A DNA stretch of 64,000 nucleotides, from NCBI GenBank assembly GCA_029582165.1, contig CM055889.1, forward strand, positions 16,710,341 through 16,774,340, written 5' to 3'. Position 1 is the stretch's first letter, and every line of letters starts with the position of its first letter. Both the position numbers and the translations under genes were made by a program. Below the pieces are notes generated by a model. It did no database searches. It saw only the letters and a list, made by a program, of their open reading frames with translations, and had not been told where the DNA came from. The DNA is from Portulaca oleracea (lineage: Eukaryota; Streptophyta; Magnoliopsida; Caryophyllales; Portulacaceae). Positions 30,232 to 45,200 of the stretch are shown here, one piece after another.

Positions 30232-33200
30232 CTGCATACAAACACAATAAGAGTAGGAATAGCTTCATATTGTAGAACAAGATAGAGGATACATATTACC
30301 ACATACCTTACTGTCACCACAGCCTTTGGTAAGCTCTGATAACAAAGATTCAATGCCTTCCTCATCAATGACCAATACGACAGTCTCTGCTGCCTGCTTA
30401 GCTAAATCTTGAACATCCTGCAGTGCCAATAAAGTTACTCAGAAAAAGCACATATGTGTAGCATTAGCTAAACGCGTTTTTTTTCGGCTCCTTCATTGAA
30501 AACCTGTGCATGCGTGTTGGGTTTGGGGGGGGGGGGGTGCTAGAAACAAGAATCTCGCATACTACAGCATACCACATTGCCATCACCCATAGCTGAAAGC
30601 AACGCCGGAAGAACAGTACTGAGATGTAAATTGAGACCTGGGCCAGCAACCTCCGCCAAAGCTCCAAGAGCATGTGCATTAAACTCACTAAAGTAATGGC
30701 AAACAGTAAAGTTACTCTTCAGTCGATCCATCTTATGGAAACAATATACAATAATATAGCGAATCCACAAATACCTGAGAGGAAGCTGAACCAACTTGGG
30801 CAAAATATGGGGCAACACAGCTGTAGTTCTCACACTGTGGGCAAAGTTTAGAGATGAAAACTAGTTACAAAATACAGTTACGCCACTGGCTTAATTTGAC
30901 ATGCGAACAATTGAGGGTACTAACCTTAATATTTGTTTAAGACCATCCAAAGCAGTATCGGAAGTTTCATCATCTTCTAAAGCATGCAGAAGAGTTGGAA
31001 CAATCTCATCGATTGCTTGCAAACCAGCACTCTAAAGGACATAAAGTTTCAGCAACTCCCAGCTCTTAGAAGGAACACAATTAGATAAAGATATGAGAAG
31101 GGAGAAGGGGGGAACCTTGTAAAGCGTACTGAATGCCATTCCTGCTGATTCACGGACCTCGGGCTCACTGTAGTACAAGGCAAAGAATAATTGTTACTAC
31201 TCGCACAGAAATGGATTCAAGAACACATACAAGATCCCACCACAGGTCAGTCTTGAAGAAGAAAATTTTCACGAAAATATATGAACAAAAAATAATAGGC
31301 AAACCTATCACAAAGTGCAGTACGAATTGTAGGGATAAGCTCATCCATAAAACTCAACAGCTGACTCTTTCCAGCACTTCCCATCACCTCACTCAGACCG
31401 ATGCAAACACCCTATCCAGAAAACACATAATTGTTAGATGTCAACCAACACATCACAGCATCTTTGCTGCCACTATCATCAACACCTTTAGAAACATAAT
31501 TACTATTTGAATGAACCTAGGAGGTCAGTTACGGGGAAACAAACAGAATTTAACAAATGCCAATTGCAATACTCTCTCTTTCCAAGTTTGATAGTTGCTT
31601 TAACTAACTTGTTCTTTCCCACAATATACATTGCTTTACAATCCAAAGATATATTAACAGTTATTTTTACAAATTTACCCTTACTAATTGGTTTTGCATT
31701 TGCTTTTTTTTCAGGGAGATTCTACCATAGTTGAATTTAATTTCAACTATGGTAGTTGAAATGTATAATTGCCCTTAATTTTGTCAATTAAAAATTAAAA
31801 TTAATATATATATTCACCATAAGATTTGTTACAGTAAGTAAATATATATGTTAAGTTATAATTTTTTACAAAATTGAATATTTAAAGGAAATTCTACCAT
31901 AGTTGACTTTTTTTCAACTATCATAGTTGAAAAGTGAAAAGACCATAATTTTACCATAAAAATTCAAAATCAATGTAGGTTAATCAATGTAACTTGATAC
32001 AATAATTAACCATGTTTAGGAGGATATAAATTTTTTTAAGAAATATGATTTATTTTTAATAAATGAATGGTATAAAATTTTCAACTACCATAGTTGAAAT
32101 ATTTTCAACTATGGTAGAATTTTCATTTTTTTCAATGTTGGGCCTCTCTCACTCTTTGTTATTCTCTCACCTCACTTTTGTCCCGCAAAAGGCTCAAGGG
32201 AAGTTTGTTTTGCAAAGATAAAAGCTAGTTTTAGTGGCTTATGTGCAAAAGCTTAGACAGTCAACTAATAGGGATTGGGGCAGTACTAATCCCAACTACT
32301 GCAACACACCAATCCTAACAAAATTGAGACAACCACACAATCCCCCCCCCCCCCCCCAAAAAAAAAAAAGCAAAAGAAAAATGCACATCTAGTGAATGCA
32401 GAACCAGACAGGTGAAGCTCATGATCAATGCATAGCAGTCCTTCCAGTAACCCCTACAAGCAGGGAGGCTGATTTCAACGAAAATAAAACCAGAACACAT
32501 TCAATTCACATGCAGATATTATAAAAATTAAGACATAATATATAAAGTTATAAACTGGGGGGGGACCAAAATCTTTCCACAAACATATCATCTGCAGAAA
32601 TCTTCAGTAAGCATGATATGTGATTAAAAACAGGAAATTCTTCATACTTGTCTTCTGCCTGGATCTGGATCTCTTAGTCCTTTAGATAAAATAGGTATAA
32701 TCAGTGGAAGCACCCTCTCGCCAAGCTTCTTTACAAGCTCACCCAATGACCGTCCAGCAACCTACAAGACAAAGCAAACAGAAATAACAATCACAGTCCA
32801 GAAACATTTCTCCATATATTACTTAAGAAAAACATTGACAAACCTGTCGTCTCTCATTGGATGGTGATGCAAGAGATGATATGAGGGTATCCATAAGAAC
32901 AGGCATAATTTCCTTGAGTGTCTTAGGTGTATTTGCCACAACTGTTTTCCATACATGCAATGCAGCCTAACAGGAAAAAAAAAAAAAAAAAGTAGCTAAT
33001 TTTCCAAATTCAAACATAATAGATTAAACAAAACCAAAAGAAGGCAGCAAGGACTTCATCAGTGCTAGACAGAATTGTGCAATTACCTGACGCACTGTGA
33101 CACTAACATCAGTGCGAACCATGTATAAGGCAGCAAGGACTTCATTACGCTTTTCTCGACCAAGGACCTCAATGATAGCACGCCCCTGTGCTTCTGTACT

Positions 33201-36200
33201 AGCACCTTCGTCATCACTACCTCCCTCAAGCAATGCTTTGCCAGATGTTCCGGCAACCTGCATAGGATTCCCCCCGGCAAAAATGGTATTAGGTAACAGA
33301 AACTATAATGACTCAACTAATAACCTACCAAACCTGCAAAACAGTTATAGCAAGAGAAAAAGATAGAAAAGAACAAGAAAAAACATTCAACATTACACAC
33401 CTTGAACAATAAATCTCCCAATAATTCAACAGAACTCTGTCTAATACGCCAACTATCATTGAAAATTCCATCCTCAATTGCCGGAAGCAGTAGAGGCAAG
33501 GACCTGAAGCATAAAACAAAGTAAATACAGCACAGAATACTGAAGAATACAACTATATACAAGGAATAAAGCAAATGGAATGAAAGTATATCAAATAGGC
33601 ATCATTTCCTTCACGGCAGCACTTTCTCTCTCTCTCCCCCTCCACGTAAACCCCAAACATATTCTCTTACCATTACAGAAAACACAATACTCGCACGGTT
33701 ACCATCTAGTGGTCCACTAGGAAATATTTCCCTACAGTAAGAAAATACCTACCCATACATTAAGTTGAAATAGAGGAGAGTGAACAAAGCTCATTTTCAT
33801 GCAGAAAGCCACAAATAAGGATTACATAGGAACTACAATCTCCCATCTCTAAATTCCACAAAATACACATGCCCAAGTTGCACAACTCTAGCCGAATCCA
33901 AGTACCATAATTTCTTACAAACTATGTGACAGTACACAAGTGTCCACACTGTGGCTTCTATTCACAAATGAACCAGGTTCAGCAATTTGACATTTTCAGT
34001 TTTTCTTTTGTAAGTAACCAAAAGATATATGAGAGGACACCAAGGGGATGTCACTCATTTACAGAAGGGGCCAAACTCAACAACACACAAATCCGTAAAC
34101 CCCCTAGGCTCTCTAACAATGCATCAACAAAATACAAGAAGATGATCTTTGTACTTTCATCAAAAACTTTACACTAACTAAACAAATTTCCCAAGGAATA
34201 AAGCTAAAAATCATTAAAAGTTCTAGTCTTGCCCTCAAAATCCAAGAGCTTCCCTCCTCCAAGTGCAAAACCAAACTGTTAAAGGTATCAAATTCCACAC
34301 AACAAGAATCTGACTCTTCTTCAATCCTCATTTCCAAGCCACTAGAACATCACTTAATTCTTAAGACTGCACCCAACTAACCCTTATCAAAGAAAACACA
34401 GTACTCCATAAAACAGATACCCATCAGCAAAGATTAAGAAGGTGGTTTATAGTCTCTTCCTTTTGAAAACGGGAACAATTACTAGGAAACTTAAAGTTTC
34501 TCCTCTTAACCAAGTCTTCAATACGAACCTTTCCTTTGATAACCGCCCAAAGACCCAAACAAAGAAGCAAAGTTTGGTGGGAACTTTATACTTCCAAATA
34601 GCTTGATAAGGGAACTCAATTAGTCAACCCCATACACATCTCTTTATGACAAAAGTTTACAGTAAACTTCCTACTTGTATGAAGAGGCCAAACAATGTCA
34701 TCATTCCCTTCGGTAGCAACCTTGAAATCAGATAGTTTCGTCAAAAGATTCAACACACTTTCTTCCCATTCATTCGGACTTCAAAAAATCAAAAGAGGAA
34801 GAGCTGAAATTCCCATTAAACCAAAAGAAAAGAGACTAGACAAAATTGCCTTTCGAGCTCTAAAGAGGAGTGTCAACTCCCTCAAAAACCCTTTGGTTCA
34901 TTTCTTTCCAAATACCCCAAAAAATCACATGTGGTATAACCATGGCAATCTTTCTCTTCAGTTTCCTACAAAAGACACCCTCCCAAGCAAGAAGATGACT
35001 TCTAACTAAAAAGGAACAACTCAAGCAACACCTAAGCACCCTAAGAGAACTAGCAAAGTCACAATGTAGGCAATAAATGATCTGGTGATTGAAGGTACTC
35101 CTATGTGTTGCTTCCCAAACAAAGAGCCAAGCCTAGAGGGAGATTTCCTATATAGATGAGAGAACTGAGACTTGAGTGGCTAATCTCAAACCACACATCA
35201 TGTCAAAACAAGACTATATCCCCATTCTCCACTTTAAAATGTACCAACGACCAAAAGTTGTTCCAAGAATTTAATCCAGGGGCTAAAGGTAGTCTTCTTA
35301 CTCCAATACAGCATTCTTCACATTTCAAATCAGACTAAATTTCCCAAGAAAACCAAAAAAAAAAAAAAAAAAACCAAAATAGTTGTTCCAAGAATTTAAT
35401 CCATGGGCTAAGGGTGTTGGATAATGTAGAAACCATGTCCCTGTAGTTCTTTAACAGAATATGAGATGCAGAAATTTCAGCATCATACATTCGCGACTTC
35501 GTGCTTCAACACATCCTATCAGAATAAGGAACCACCAACATGTCGACCCTATTTTCTTGGGCAGAGTGGTGGGAGGCCGAGGACATTGGTCAGGTTGAAG
35601 AGCGGCAGTAATTGATCTCACAGTAATCAAAGGTGAGGTATCTATTGTGTGTGTGTGTTTTTTTGTTTGTGGGGGGGGGGGGGGGAGCGTAATCTTAAAT
35701 TTGTATTAAATCCAGTCCAAGGGGATGTCATCATCCCAGTATGCCACCCACGATGTCTAACTCAAAGTTACTTTCTGGAATAAGGAGAAGGCCAACTTAT
35801 AAAAAAAAAAAAGGAAAAGGCCAGAAAAACAAAACAAAATGTCCAAAGACAGCAAAAGCACTCACGTTGCAGCATAGTGCTCGACGAGGACATGTCCAGC
35901 ACTAAGAGCCGCATCACGAACCGATTCATTTTCATCAGCAAGACCTGAAACAATATCAGGTGAAAATTAATTACAGGACTTTCTTTTCATCAGATTTTTT
36001 ATGTTTTTTTTCTTCTTTGGGGGTTGGGGGGGGGGGGGGGGGGACTGTAATCACCATCCTATATTTGGAGAGACATTTAAAGTCATTATCAAGAAATATT
36101 TCTCTAGAAATCACTTACCGTCAAGAATAGCTGGCAGCACCTGCTGCAAATAGTTCTGAAATTGCACGCCAAGCGACCTAGGCAAATACTACCAAAAGAA

Positions 36201-39200
36201 AGGAAAAAATATCAATTACATCAAGGGCTTAAATTGAAAACCCATCATAATATTTTAGAAACAAAGGCTGGAAAAATTATACCTTGAAAACAATCAAATA
36301 GCCCTCACGAACATAAGATTTTTGATGAGAGCAATTCTTTATAATATCAGGAAGAAGATTCTCAAAGTAATCTATGCCAAGCGCAGCCAAAACCTGAAGG
36401 AAAACCAAAGCAAGAAAAGGGTAAATCCAGATCACAACAGGCCACCAAGAAACAAGTAGATCGGAAGCCAACGTACAGGGGGAGGGGGGGGGAGGTAGAA
36501 GAGAGAAAGTCAGGCCACCACTTCAAATCAAGGGCCTCCAAAGGTCCAAATTGGAAACCCCAAATGTTGACAGTGGCAGGCTTTGACTATTAGAAATCAG
36601 AGAGTAATGTCACAACAATTATGTGTGCAATCAAAAGGAATTCTCCTTAACCCAAAACTGTATTAACTTATATTATAGAACCGACGGGCCAAAAAACAGT
36701 CATACCATTATAGGCACAAGTCTTAACAATTTCAAGATTATAGGTGCAATTTAGAAATACGTAGAATTCAAGTAGCAAATAAATCATTTGCAAGCTTTCT
36801 ATAAGACAGGCAGCAAGTTTTTTGTTGATCAATCTAAGAAAGGCAGCGAATCCATTAAGGAGTTCAAAACTGTGGGCAGATTTGAGACAGAAGTGCACAT
36901 GACTGTAAGTAACCATGACTCTTCCATTTTAAGCTTAAAGCACGCTGATGACCTCTTTTCAGAAGCCAAAACTCATTGCCCAAAAACCAGCCACACCCAG
37001 CCACTGCCTCAAGACCTCAACAAAACTGAAAACCACATGTCCCAATCATCTTCTGGGGCTTGCTAGGGTCCTAAGACACTAACACATATGCTCCATTTGA
37101 TTCTTAGAAAAGTGAGGTGGACAGAAAAAAGTTGTTCAAATGATTTCCATTCATTTCACTTGAAGAAAATTGGAAGAATAGAATATGAAGGGATTATTAG
37201 ATTGATTTAGTAAGCAACATTTTCCTTCCAAACTTGAGAGGAAAGGAGGAAAATGTGATAAGCCAATATAGTGGAAGAGAGGAGATAAGGAGAGGAAGGG
37301 AAGAAAGGAGGATGAAGAGAATCAAGTGAGGGATTAGAGGGAAGGAAGGGACTTTTTAAACTAGATTAGTGACAAGAGAATCTTTCCTTTGTTTTTCATT
37401 ATTCAAAAATCAAATGGAACCATAAGGAAATTTTAGTTTTCTTCCTCTCTAATTTTCAGTTGTTTAGATAGGCAAAAGAAAGATGACAATAAACAAATGG
37501 GGAGCAGAAACAGGAGGCAGGGGGAGCGAATAAGTTTTATATAGCTAATTGGTCAATCAATAAAAGGAGTAGATCAGAAGGGCAGACATTGCTAATTTTT
37601 TTAAAAAAAAAAAAAAGGGAAAACAAAAAGTTTCCCATTTTTGGTGGAACCTTGTTATGAAATCCTTTTCCATTGCCCCTACATGCATAATACTTTATCA
37701 TTTTTCATGTCTACAGTTGAGAAAGAACAAAACGCAATTGACACCACAAGTTCGTTCAACTCACCTCACTCAATCCTTGTGCAGCACCAGACCTTTCCAC
37801 ATTACTGCCATCAGATTTAAGAGTTTCCAAAAGCCATGGAACCAGATCAGGGAAATTCTCTTCACCCATTCCTCTTAAAAGTGAACCCAAAGCTCTGGCA
37901 GCAACAGATCGAACTTCTGGTATAGGATCAACAAGCACCTGAAAAATTTTGCAGAAGACAAAGGTATTACAGAACTATGACATAGAAGAGAGAACTTCCA
38001 AGACTAACGTACCTTTTTCACTTCAGGAAGGAGCAAACCGATATAGGGTATCATGTCCTTGGGCTCTGTCACTAATGAGCACATGTTTCCTACAATTTGG
38101 GCAGCTTTCTTCTTGGTCTCTGCACTTCTTTCTCTTAACCCTCTATGCACAATGGGTACCAAAAGGGCAAGCGAAGGAGCATCAACGGAGTTGATGAAAG
38201 TAGTCTGCAATTAATAACATAATCTCTCAGAAAAAGTGAAGTGTCAAATGCCTAATCAATACTACAGTATATAAGCCTTACTTGCAGAAGTATGTCCAAT
38301 GCATATTTTGTATGATCATTGGGATCTGTTAGTGCCTTCAATAAAGTAGGGACAAGGGATGCAATTTCTGGATTCTTTATCACACTTCCAACCTGAAAAA
38401 AAGAAGAGCAAGATCTTCAATCTGAATAGAACTGCAGAAATGACATCAACCCCCCCCCCCCTAAAAAAAAAAATGGTAAAAGACGACGATACCTGTTGAA
38501 GTGCCGTCTGTCCAGCTGACTGAACCTTTGGATGGGTATCTGTCAAAACCTGCAAAATCATATAACCTCCATATTAGGAAATAATTGATAACAATCCAGC
38601 CTAAAGACGGTGCCTTATTCATGTCTAAAAGAAACTACCTCAGTTAGTTTAGGCACAATCTTTGGCAAGCATTGGGATAATTGTTGTGGAGCACAATAAG
38701 CCATTGCACCAAGCAGTTGTACACTACTTTGTTTAGTTCGCCAAGCTTTATCCTCAAGACCCTGGAACCAGAGGCAAAACCCATTAGACAAAAATCAATG
38801 ACACTATCCATCGTAACTCAATTATAGCTTTGGCCTTTTCACACTTGAATTGAAACAGATCCATGACCATCTATGCACAGCCGAGAAAAAAAAAAAGAAT
38901 AATATTGAGCTCCATCCAAACAAAGCTGTAACGAATTTATAACTAAACCACAAACCCCAACTGCACTAAGATTCACCACCGAACGCTAGAAATAATCACC
39001 AACAGCAAGCACAAAACCAGATAGCAGGTGAACAAAAAATTTGTAATCAAACAAAATAAAAAAATACTCATCAGAAAACCTCTCACTCCTAAGGGTCCAA
39101 CAAATGAAGTACAGCAATGAGGGTATCCCGTCAAGCTTTTCCTGTTCCAAACTTCTTATTACACTGGTAATTACTACTACCTCTGTCCCAATTTATTTGT

Positions 39201-42200
39201 CCTAATAACTAATTTCTTTGTCCCTTTTTATTTGTCCCTTTTACAATTCCAATAGTTGTCATTCCTATTTTACCCCCAATAAATGAATTTATTTATAATT
39301 CCAACAATTTTTAGTTTTTTCTGCAAAGGATTTTGAGGGGTAATTTTGGCAATTTACAAACCCTTCATACTATTACCAATGTGCATTGGACTTGTAAAAT
39401 TAGGTATAAGGACAAATAAATTGGGACGGAGGTAGTAATTAGCATGTACAAACGTAAATTGTACATAAAGTGCTGCACATCCCAAAGGTCTTCCACCTAG
39501 CAACATGCCAATCAACTACTTCACATAAAACCAGAGTAAATACAAGAAGACAAGCCTTTCCATTCTGATTGCAAAGTAGTCTGCCAATATTGCACAGCTA
39601 AGCCCATCTTAGTAACCCTCAACAAAAACAGAAAAAGATACAACCACATCACATATACCACTGTGATTAAACCCAGCTAAATAGAATTCCATATGACTTC
39701 AATAAGTAGAGTGGATGTAGGAACAAGGGGTACCTTCAAAAGAGACGGAAGAACAAGTTTAACCCCTTGTGCAGTAAGTTGTGACATCATGGCTCGTGCA
39801 GCACATTCAGCAGCTTCACGAACAGCAGCAACTTGATCCGAGAATGACACCAAAATTAATGGCAACATCTGAATGACATAGCTGAACACACAAAAGAAAT
39901 TGTGAGCAAGACATTTTTACGAGGCAGATCACATAATTTGATTAAAATAGAAGTTGGGCATAGAACAGTGGGTGTAAATGAAAACTTGTGTGCCATGATG
40001 TAAATACATACGGTTCAAATAGCTTTCCAAGCTTCTCACAAAGACACTCAAAACCAAGTAGTGCTCCCTCACGGCATTTCGCAGAATTCCTGAAGATTAA
40101 AAAAAGGACTCAAAGACATAAGTCAGAGAAATTCAAACCCAAAAGAAACATATATCAAATTATTTGCACTTAAAGAAACATTAAAACAGCACAAGTACAT
40201 GAATAATGGGTCAGAAGTGCATGCAGTCTGTAAGAGTATAACTTCAAGAAGGGCAGATCAGCTTTGATCATACAAGATAAAACATGAAATTGTTGGTTGG
40301 GCATAATAGTTTCAGAAGAACCCAAAAACAACAATCTTACAAATGTGCAGCTTTTCATCATTTCCATTGCACACCCAACTAAATAACGAATCAGGAGTAA
40401 CAAAGCATAGTCCACAAAGAAGAACCCAAAAAGAAGTTGGCGGATGCATCTTATTGGATACCCACCATGTTTCTCTGACATTTCCAATCCAGAATACCTA
40501 TATCAGAAACAACCCAAAACTCCCCTTCCCTATCACCCCCCCCCCCCCCCAAAAAAAAAAACGCACACACGCCCCACCTAACAAACCCATAAAACATAAA
40601 TATTTAAGGGTTGCTCCACCTAACACATCAGACCTAAATTGCTATAATGATGTTCAAGAAAACCACTCAATGATAGAGTTCAATAGCTTCACCACACGGA
40701 GGAGAGACTTTCAGTAAGGCGGGTGCTAATATTTTGTAAACGTAGGATCTTTCACCTAACTAAAACATAATTGTTACAGGATCTCTTAAAGAAAATAAAA
40801 TGAATTTATCGACATTGAAACACATATTCTGTTTAGTTAAATCAACTAAAGAGAACAGGGGAACATGCCTGTCAATAAGAGCTTCACGTAATGCTGTAGC
40901 AATACCATACTTCTTCAAGCATGAGATGCCAAATCCCTTCACAACCCCAGCAAGCCCAAATGCTGCCCCACGACGCTCACCATATTTGTCACTCTTCATC
41001 ATTTGACTGAGCAGCCTTGAAACAAGCAATGGTGCATCTTCCTAAGCAATAGAAAAATAAGAGAGCATCAGCAGAATAAGCCAACACAATTTCCTTTGTA
41101 AACAGACCTCCTATGTTTGTCATTCATCATTAATTTTGAGCATACTATTCAATAAATGGCATATAGAAACAAAGCCAAAGGGACTGAATCACACTAAGGA
41201 ATCACCAGGATCGCTAAAGTTATAGCGGTTGTTTCTTTTATATGTAATCAGAAGATATATTAATGGACAACAAGAGGATGCCTCCCATTTACAAAACGCT
41301 CTCTGCGGCCGACTTATCAAACAAATCCAAGAATGCAACCCTGAAGTTGCAATAGTTGCGGGGATCTTTTGTTAAGTCTTGCATGAAGTGAACTATAATC
41401 ATAAATATTTTGAATTCAAGATGTCCAATGCCACCATCTACTTAAGATAGTACAAGGAAAAATATCTTGGTCAGAGGCATCGCCCAGCTATTGGATGCCA
41501 GTAAAACTTACAGAGACAGGGATTGAATGTAAACATCCAAGGAGATCTCCAGCAGGAATGCTTGGTCAAAATATATGTGGCACCAAGTAAAATAGAAGAA
41601 AAGATTGGCACAATAAAAAAAACAGAATGGATGTCTTATTTCTCAATAGTAGAGTTTTCTTGTACTTTCTTTCTCATACTTTGAGCCACGTGTGATTTCA
41701 ACTTTAATTAACCATGGGTGAGTTCTACGCTGCATATAACACGTAATCCAAAGAATTCTGATAAACATTGGAGCAATGAACATGATACAGAAAAACAAAC
41801 AAATGACTCATCAAACACTATATCCTATGAGTCGGACGATATTGAGTCTCAAGTCACAACTGATCCAGTTTCAGTTGGGTTGGAAAAAAAAAAACTCTCC
41901 ACATCAGTCATCAATCAACCTACAACTTTCAACGACAAAATGTCATCCGATATGCAAGCCATCAATCCTTTGAATACCAAAGCTAGGTGGGATCTATTGA
42001 CCACTTCACCGCTAGTCTAACTAGCTGATCATCACAGAAATTGCAAACCCAACCAATTTCCCAGTCATTACTGTTCATAGACCAAATAAACAACCAAATG
42101 TCAACAAAAGATAAATGGTAAACCAAGGGCTTTGCAGGAAACAGATGTTTCATTGGCCTCCAGTTGAGTGAACATGTCACTAGCTTCAATTCTCTTGGGA

Positions 42201-45200
42201 AATCACTCATAGATTGAACCCATTGACAGAACCCAGAACAACCGAAAATATCCCGCAACCCATACTATGCCAATGCAACACTTGCTTATCCAAAAGAACC
42301 ATTTGCCTAATCTAGAAACAGATATTAGTAGTCCGTTTGACCAAATACCTGGAAATAAAGACAAGGGCAGACAAACAAAAGTAGAAGAGAGAAAAAAAAA
42401 ATTAAAAAAGCCAAAAAGAAAACATTAGTGGGTTTATTTAATGACAAACCATGTGAAAGTAGTTACATTTCACTGCTCCTGTTTGACCAGAAATGCAGGC
42501 AAGAAAACAAGCATTTACAATTTTACATATTTCTCTTAGACCAAGTACACTTCATCGTACCCAGCTTTTCTTCGCTTCCAACTGATACTGACATAAATCA
42601 CATGCTAAACGCATTACCTCATCCCCCTTCACTTCCATCCTCTAAACCTCCAAACAAACATCCTCTCAGGCTTAGTCAAATATTCACCCAGAAATTGTTT
42701 CAAAAGTTCCATTATATTTGACATTATCAACAATGAAATTGACCAAAGAACAATCTGTCAGTGTTTGCAATTTCCATCATTCCAATCCTTTCATGATTCT
42801 GTGGGTAGGTTTCTAAAAAAGTAGGTATACTGCTCAGAAAATCTGAACTGATCAATTTTGTTACGGCCAATCAATGTCCAAAAGGTTCGCCAATGATATC
42901 TTCTAAGTTAACTACTCCCTCCGTCCCAAATTAATTGACATTGGGCTCAGTATTAGTTACTAACAAATTACAATGAGTACCAATATGAAATTACCGTCAT
43001 TAGAAAGATGTTTTATTAAAAATTACAATGGAGTTAGTTTCATATTGTAACTCATTGTAATTGATGAATAATTAACGGTCAAAGTTTAGTTAAAATGTCA
43101 ATTAATTTGGGACGGAGGGAGTATTTGACAAGTGCAGTGATATTCAATTTCTTTATTGGATTAATCTCTCATCAGATACTCGCGAGGAAGTTTTACCCCT
43201 AATTATACACATTTCTCAAAAAAAAAATGCAATATCATCCCACGTAATGACGAGAGAAACAAAGAATCTATGTACACTCAAACAAAATATTTCAGAAGCT
43301 CAACATCAAGCAGAATAGCTTAAATTTATAAAGATCCCAATATCAGAACTTTCCAAGTCATTACTGTTAACATCATTATTCGAAAGTAAGACTCACTTGG
43401 AGGAAAGAGAGACAACAGGTTATCGCCAATTATCATTCACATCATCATGAAGAAACTAGCATGGAAAAATATCTACTCTAATGCTGCATTCCTGCTAACA
43501 TGCACATTGAGTCAGCTAGCTCAGCTAATAAACATGGGGTGCAGACTCAGATTGAAATCCAGGAAAACATCATCCCTTGTACATACATTCACCAATTAAA
43601 AAAAAAAAAAAACACACACACACACTGCTGTCCAATTATTTAGAAACCACTATACCTTAACCCACCAACAAAGGGTAAAGGAAAATGCTTCTAATGAAAG
43701 CTCAAAGTCTACAAGCTCATGCACACATGGAATTATGGAAATACATATGCTAACATCCACACCAAAATACAATCACTGAGGCAAAATTTACCTAGATGGT
43801 CAATCCATGATACTGTCCAGATTCTACACTAAATATCTGAGTCTCACCCTTTCATATGTTTATAAAATAGTAAAAATACCTGCTTGGACGGCATTAAAGG
43901 CGACAAGCAACTTGAGACTGCCCTTTGCACAGCTTCAGAAGGAGTGTTTAACACATCCAACAACTTGTCGACAACAGCATGAACTTTAGGGTCATCCTGT
44001 TCAGGCATCAAGGTCAGATTCTATCAGCAAACACCACCACTTCTCCAATAAAAGAAATGAGAATGACAACACACCTTTGCCAAGTGTTTTGCTAATGCCC
44101 CAGTAAAAATAACCACTCCTTCACGAACTAGATCATACTTCTCTTCATCAGACGCCTAAATAAATGCAAAGAAACCATAGAGATGAAGGACAAGAAGTGA
44201 TAGTAAAGAGCGCTGAAATAATACAATCCAAGCATCAAAGGCCACCTAATAAATATAAAAGGAAGCAAGCTAACCTTTTTGTTGAGATAGTTCTCAAAAA
44301 TTGGAAACAGCAAGGAAACATTATCTCGACCATGTTTGTCAATAATCAATATACCAGCATTGATCATTCTTCCACGGACATCTCCATTGGGATCAGCCTA
44401 AAAATTCACAATTAACTCACATAATATAAAAACAAGAACTGCAAAAACAGATTATCCAAAAAAAAAGTATATCAAAGCTGTATTATTGATACAATAGCCC
44501 CCCTCCGCCATGAAGAATCATACAAAACCACCCATGACAAACATAGATGTGTTAACACCACATTAAGAAGTAGACTGGGAGATGATAATGATCAAGATAT
44601 CAAAACTATAATAAATTTTATTATTATAACTTTTATTCTTGTTACTATTCTATTATATTTACTATTGATCTTATTGTTTATGTTGTTATTGTTGTCATTC
44701 CATGAACCAAATAGATTATCAAAAGCAAAAAAGAAAGAAAGATTATCAAAAAGGAAAGAAAGAAAACAAAGCATATCTGCAGGAATATTTTGGCCACTTC
44801 CCTCCATTCTCCATAGTTTAAAATCCATGAACTCTTTATACACATAATCTCTTACAATATTCTGATCTCCCTCGATGGGCTTTTTGAAACTGGAGAATTA
44901 TTAACAATCAAACTACCCATACATGCCACAAACTACAACCCACCCAAATCATTTGGATCCAATTTTAATTGATTTGGAGAATAACTTGCGAAAGTTAAAT
45001 AGAACAAACTAGAACGGAGACCATGGGATAAAACAAAATAGAAGCAGGACAACTGTGGTTGTAAAGATCAGTATCACTCAAAAAAGCTAAGCAATCATGT
45101 GAGAGAAATTGCATTTTGGAAAGGACTCCACAATAATCAGAGCAAGCATGCGATCCTCATCCAATTGGTGGAGGCCCTTGGAGCAGTCACAATGAATGCA

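Noticed and set aside
41718..42020. 100-codon open frame on the plus strand
   Set aside because: It is in a repeat-rich intron with overlapping frames on the other strand; composition is non-descript and no family is recognised. A chance frame in a decayed element is more likely.
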